A stretch of 9,040 nt of DNA from Oscillospiraceae bacterium (GTDB taxonomy: Bacteria; Bacillota_A; Clostridia; Oscillospirales; Oscillospiraceae). Of this stretch, positions 6,999 through 9,040 are shown one piece after another; positions within the stretch are counted from its first letter, which is position 1; each line of letters opens with the position of its first letter. The stretch covers positions 1-9,040 of the forward strand of contig JAFOBK010000208.1 in the NCBI GenBank assembly GCA_017381835.1, written 5' to 3'. The notes below the pieces were generated by a model, which did no database searches, was not told the origin of the DNA, and saw only the letters and a program-made list of their open reading frames with translations. A program made the position numbers and the translations under genes.

Positions 6999-7090
6999 TG
7001 TCATTCTGAGCGAGGCTTGCCGAGTCGAAGAATCTACGCACGAATTGACTGCGAAGATCCTTCGATTCGCTTCGCTCACTCAGGATGACA
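6999..7090. repeat. 92-bp palindromic intergenic repeat (REP/MITE-like)
   Basis: The ends are inverted repeats with one mismatch, TGTCATTCTGAG (6999-7010) and CTCAGGATGACA (7079-7090). The symmetry continues inward: GTCGAAGAATCT (7024-7035) mirrors AGATCCTTCGAT (7055-7066), leaving a short central loop, so RNA from it would fold into a long hairpin. The TGTCATYCTGAG...GAAGRATCT pattern is a dispersed repeat type I recall from many bacterial genomes. It contains no gene. It sits 7 nt after the stop of the creatininase-like gene and 8 bp before the Shine-Dalgarno of the next gene. A short GTATT occurs on both sides (6994-6998, 7095-7099) but only the left copy abuts the repeat, so a target duplication is uncertain. 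Confidence 0.85.
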
Positions 7091-7097
7091 GTGTGTA

Positions 7098-7928
7098 TTA
7101 CCGATTGTTCCAGGCAGAGGGCATCCAGGGGTAATTGGCCTCGTTCTGACGGCCGTAGACCTCCAGCTTCTGCAGCTGCTCCACTACATGGGGCATATCC
7201 ATCCGGTCAACCATGTCGCAGATGAGCTTAGCGCCGGTTTCTGCCATCTTGTCACGGGTTTCTATGTCGGGGATGTCGGGAGTGGGCATGTGGTCGGAAT
7301 TCTCACCGAAGCAGTAGCCTACAGCCGCGCTCTGATAACCCAGGGCAAACAGATCGTTGAAGGGTGCGCAGGACTGGGGAACAGGGTCAGCAAAACCGGT
7401 GACCAGAGGCACATCCTCCAGGCGGTTCATGATCTTGTATGCGCCCACGGTGATATCGTGGAAGGCAAGGAAGCTGGTGAACAGATCCTTGCACTTGTTC
7501 ATGTGCATCATGGCATCCATATACAGAATGGGTACACCGGTTTCGTCATAGAAGTCACGGATCATGGGGCAGATGGTCATGTGGGCGGGGCCGTGGAAGC
7601 TGATGTAGACCTGACGCTTGAAGCCCAGCCGCAGCAGACTTCTGGCGATGGCGCCCAGATAGTCAATACCCTGGCGGACGGTGACCTGAACGGTACCCCG
7701 GCCGGAAGCGGTGGCACCGGCATAGAAATAGGGAAGACCGGTGAGTACCAGACCGTCGCAGGCTTCCGCCATCTTCAGCGCGTAGGCCTCGGAAATCACG
7801 GTCTCGCAATCCAGGGGGAAGCCGCCGTGCATTTCGGTGGTACCAACGGGAACGATGATAATGTCATTGTGCTTCAGATAATCCTGAACCTCGGAGTTGA
7901 GCATCTTGCCAAGAATTCTTGTACGCAT
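7098..7928 (-). CDS. Divergent creatininase-family hydrolase
   Basis: A 276-aa soluble protein. The N-terminal VPVGTTEMHGGFPLDCET (26-43) matches the creatininase/MftE/ArfB metal motif (usually E-x-H...D), and SFHGPAH (110-116) takes the place of the usual NGHGGN, keeping the histidine (H112). E32, H34, H112 and D40 or E42 could bind metal. The usual HAGExETS segment reads FHDITVGAY (156-164), so its glutamate is missing. Known members hydrolyse C-N bonds in cyclic or linear amides with divalent metals; its substrate is unknown and creatinine is unlikely. The start has AAAGGAGA about 7 nt before the ATG. It is the first gene of the esterase operon, behind a promoter at about 8000. A lactonase or other hydrolase role remains possible. 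Confidence 0.8.
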   Translation of the reverse strand: MRTRILGKMLNSEVQDYLKHNDIIIVPVGTTEMHGGFPLDCETVISEAYALKMAEACDGLVLTGLPYFYAGATASGRGTVQVTVRQGIDYLGAIARSLLRLGFKRQVYISFHGPAHMTICPMIRDFYDETGVPILYMDAMMHMNKCKDLFTSFLAFHDITVGAYKIMNRLEDVPLVTGFADPVPQSCAPFNDLFALGYQSAAVGYCFGENSDHMPTPDIPDIETRDKMAETGAKLICDMVDRMDMPHVVEQLQKLEVYGRQNEANYPWMPSAWNNR

Positions 7929-7998
7929 AAGTGTTCTCCTTTCGGGAAAGGGTGATTCATATCAACTGTTGCAGGCTGGGAACATACCCTCACCCTAC

Positions 7999-8004
7999 AT
8001 TATA
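7999..8004 (-). promoter_or_regulatory. Candidate -10 box of the creatininase/esterase operon
   Basis: A perfect TATAAT on the minus strand in the only AT-rich stretch upstream of the first gene. No good -35 is found at 16-18 nt, so an activator may be needed. The predicted leader is about 65 nt and contains AGGGTGA (7949-7955) and its complement TCACCCT (7990-7996), which could pair in RNA or serve as half-sites. Confidence 0.5.
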
Positions 8005-8034
8005 ATTTATAACACAAAGTAGAATAAAATGGAA

Positions 8035-8062
8035 GAACGGCACGGCATAAGCCGTGCCGTTT
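8035..8062 (-). terminator. Probable terminator after the GPH symporter gene
   Basis: A perfect 11-bp stem AACGGCACGGC/GCCGTGCCGTT (8036-8046/8051-8061) with a 4-base loop, 13 nt after the stop codon. On the minus strand the downstream tract TTCTTCCATTTTATT is pyrimidine-rich rather than a pure U run, so termination may be incomplete, with some read-through into the next operon. Confidence 0.75.
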
Positions 8063-8074
8063 CCGGTAAAACGA

Positions 8075-9040
8075 TTATTCAGCGGATTCGGTCTTTGCAG
8101 CCAGCTTCTTAGCAGCCATTTCTGCGCGGACTTCGGGAGTGATATTCCAAACGAACTTGAAGGCAGCCCAGGAACCTAGGATGAACACAGCGGGAACCAG
8201 AACGCACAGAACCTTCAGACCCATGATGGTGCCTGCGGACTGAACAGCAGCGGTGCCTTCGTAGCCGATCCATGCCAGACCGTACAGAGCGCAGCCCTGG
8301 CCGATGGTCTGACCCAGACGGCGGGACAGATTGAAGGTGCCGTAGATGGAACCCTCGGTACGCTTGCCGGTGATGTGCTCATTGTAGTCGATGGCTTCAC
8401 CAACCAGACCCCACTGCATCTGAATGGAGACCATAGCAAAGCCGGAGCCGATACCCAGAACAACGCCGTGAACCAGGGGAGGAACTTCCATGGTCAGGTG
8501 CATTACGAACAGAGCAGCGCAAATGCCGCCGCCGATCAGCAGGGAGTAGCGGATCAGCTTTTCCAGACCCAGCTTCTTACAGATGAAGGGCACCAGGATC
8601 ATGGAGCCGATCATGAAGGGAGAAGACAGAGCGGATGCGATGGACTGGTAAGTAACATCGTGGTAAACAGCGGAGTACATGTACATACCCAGGGTCTGGG
8701 TTGCATACTGCATCAGGCAGATGCAGACACCGTGGATGCACAGAGCAACGAAGGGACGGTTCTTCTTGACAACTTCCAGGATGTCGGAGAACTTGATGTC
8801 GTCAGCCTTGACATCTTCACCAACAGAAGTACGCTCCTCGGTGAAGTAGTAATGCAGGAAGCAGATGATAAAGCCAATCACAGCGCAGACGATACCGGCG
8901 ATGGTGTAGCCGATGGACTCTCTGTCGCCGAACATACCCACGATGACAGGGCCGGCCAAACCGGGCAGCATGTTGCCAATCATGGAGCCGACGCCACGGG
9001 CAGAGGACAGGGATGCGCGCTCGGAGTCATTGGTGGATAT
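8075..9040 (-). CDS. GPH-family sugar:cation symporter (MelB-like), C-terminal part
   Basis: The last 321 residues of a membrane transporter whose start lies beyond the right edge. The frame stays open to 9040 and reads STNDSERASLSSARGVGSM before the first internal methionine at 8983, matching the cytoplasmic loop (ND..ER..L...R) conserved in glycoside-pentoside-hexuronide symporters. After it come several hydrophobic segments and a second signature, GEAIDYNEHITGKRTEG, followed by FNLSRRLGQTIGQG. The tail is lysine- and alanine-rich. Such proteins import glycosides, pentosides or hexuronides with H+ or Na+. The internal ATG at 8983 is not the start. It precedes the esterase operon in the same orientation, separated by a hairpin terminator, and probably supplies that pathway's substrate; the specificity is unknown. 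Confidence 0.9.
   Translation of the reverse strand: MSTNDSERASLSSARGVGSMIGNMLPGLAGPVIVGMFGDRESIGYTIAGIVCAVIGFIICFLHYYFTEERTSVGEDVKADDIKFSDILEVVKKNRPFVALCIHGVCICLMQYATQTLGMYMYSAVYHDVTYQSIASALSSPFMIGSMILVPFICKKLGLEKLIRYSLLIGGGICAALFVMHLTMEVPPLVHGVVLGIGSGFAMVSIQMQWGLVGEAIDYNEHITGKRTEGSIYGTFNLSRRLGQTIGQGCALYGLAWIGYEGTAAVQSAGTIMGLKVLCVLVPAVFILGSWAAFKFVWNITPEVRAEMAAKKLAAKTESAE

Noticed and set aside
6982..7041. N-terminal extension of the alpha/beta-hydrolase
   Set aside because: It is encoded mostly by the palindromic repeat, and a better start with GGAGG lies at 6981.
6999..7090. Intrinsic terminator splitting the operon
   Set aside because: The structure is a long imperfect hairpin with no U tract on the minus strand, and its sequence fits a dispersed repeat; partial attenuation remains possible.
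388..7955. Very long plus-strand open frames opposite nearly every minus-strand gene (for example 3194-4768, 4548-6146, 6094-7134)
   Set aside because: They lack ribosome sites, have no membrane or domain character, run across gene boundaries and terminators, and are rich in odd Gln/His/Gly stretches. GC-rich third codon positions leave few stops on the antisense strand, which explains them.
1..9040. CRISPR array, insertion sequence or transposase gene
   Set aside because: No regularly spaced repeats and no transposase or integrase motifs were seen in any frame.

Overview
The window looks like chromosomal DNA from a Gram-positive anaerobe of the Clostridia, most plausibly a gut Oscillospiraceae/Ruminococcaceae-type organism. 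This rests on strong AGGAGG-type ribosome binding sites, a consensus sigma-A promoter, moderately high GC with GC-rich third codon positions, CCA-encoding tRNA genes and carbohydrate-uptake gene content. It is an inference from gene style; no rRNA or marker gene is present.

Layout. The left edge (1-173) is the end of a plus-strand tRNA cluster: a 5'-truncated tRNA-Met(CAT), tRNA-Glu(TTC) and a strong intrinsic terminator. A stem-loop-rich spacer (174-371) follows and carries a second, exact 19-bp copy of the tRNA-Glu 3' end, a possible integration scar. Every protein gene lies on the minus strand, so read them from right to left. The right edge (9040-8075) holds a C-terminal fragment of a GPH-type sugar:cation symporter that ends at a hairpin terminator. 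Next is a probable three-gene operon (7928-4743): a divergent creatininase-family hydrolase, an alpha/beta-hydrolase esterase and a type-B carboxylesterase, closed by a textbook terminator. A 92-bp palindromic repeat element sits between the first two of these genes. Then an extended -10 promoter drives a tightly coupled three-gene operon (4627-415): an MFS transporter, a family 2 glycoside hydrolase and an OPA-type (GlpT/UhpT-like) MFS transporter. The junctions are TAATG and GTGA overlaps, and the operon ends at a large hairpin terminator convergent with the tRNA cluster.

How it fits together (inference). Three transporters, one cytoplasmic beta-glycosidase and two serine esterases with no visible export signals suggest uptake of small acylated glycosides, for example esterified plant or host oligosaccharides or glycoconjugates. 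These would be de-esterified and then cleaved inside the cell. The creatininase-family protein may act on an amide or related bond in the same compound class. The OPA-type transporter keeps both arginines that bind phosphate in GlpT, which hints that a phosphorylated compound is imported or exchanged. No regulator, sensor or signal-peptide enzyme lies in the window. The least explained parts are the creatininase-like enzyme with altered metal ligands, the tRNA 3'-end duplication and the palindromic repeat placed inside an operon.
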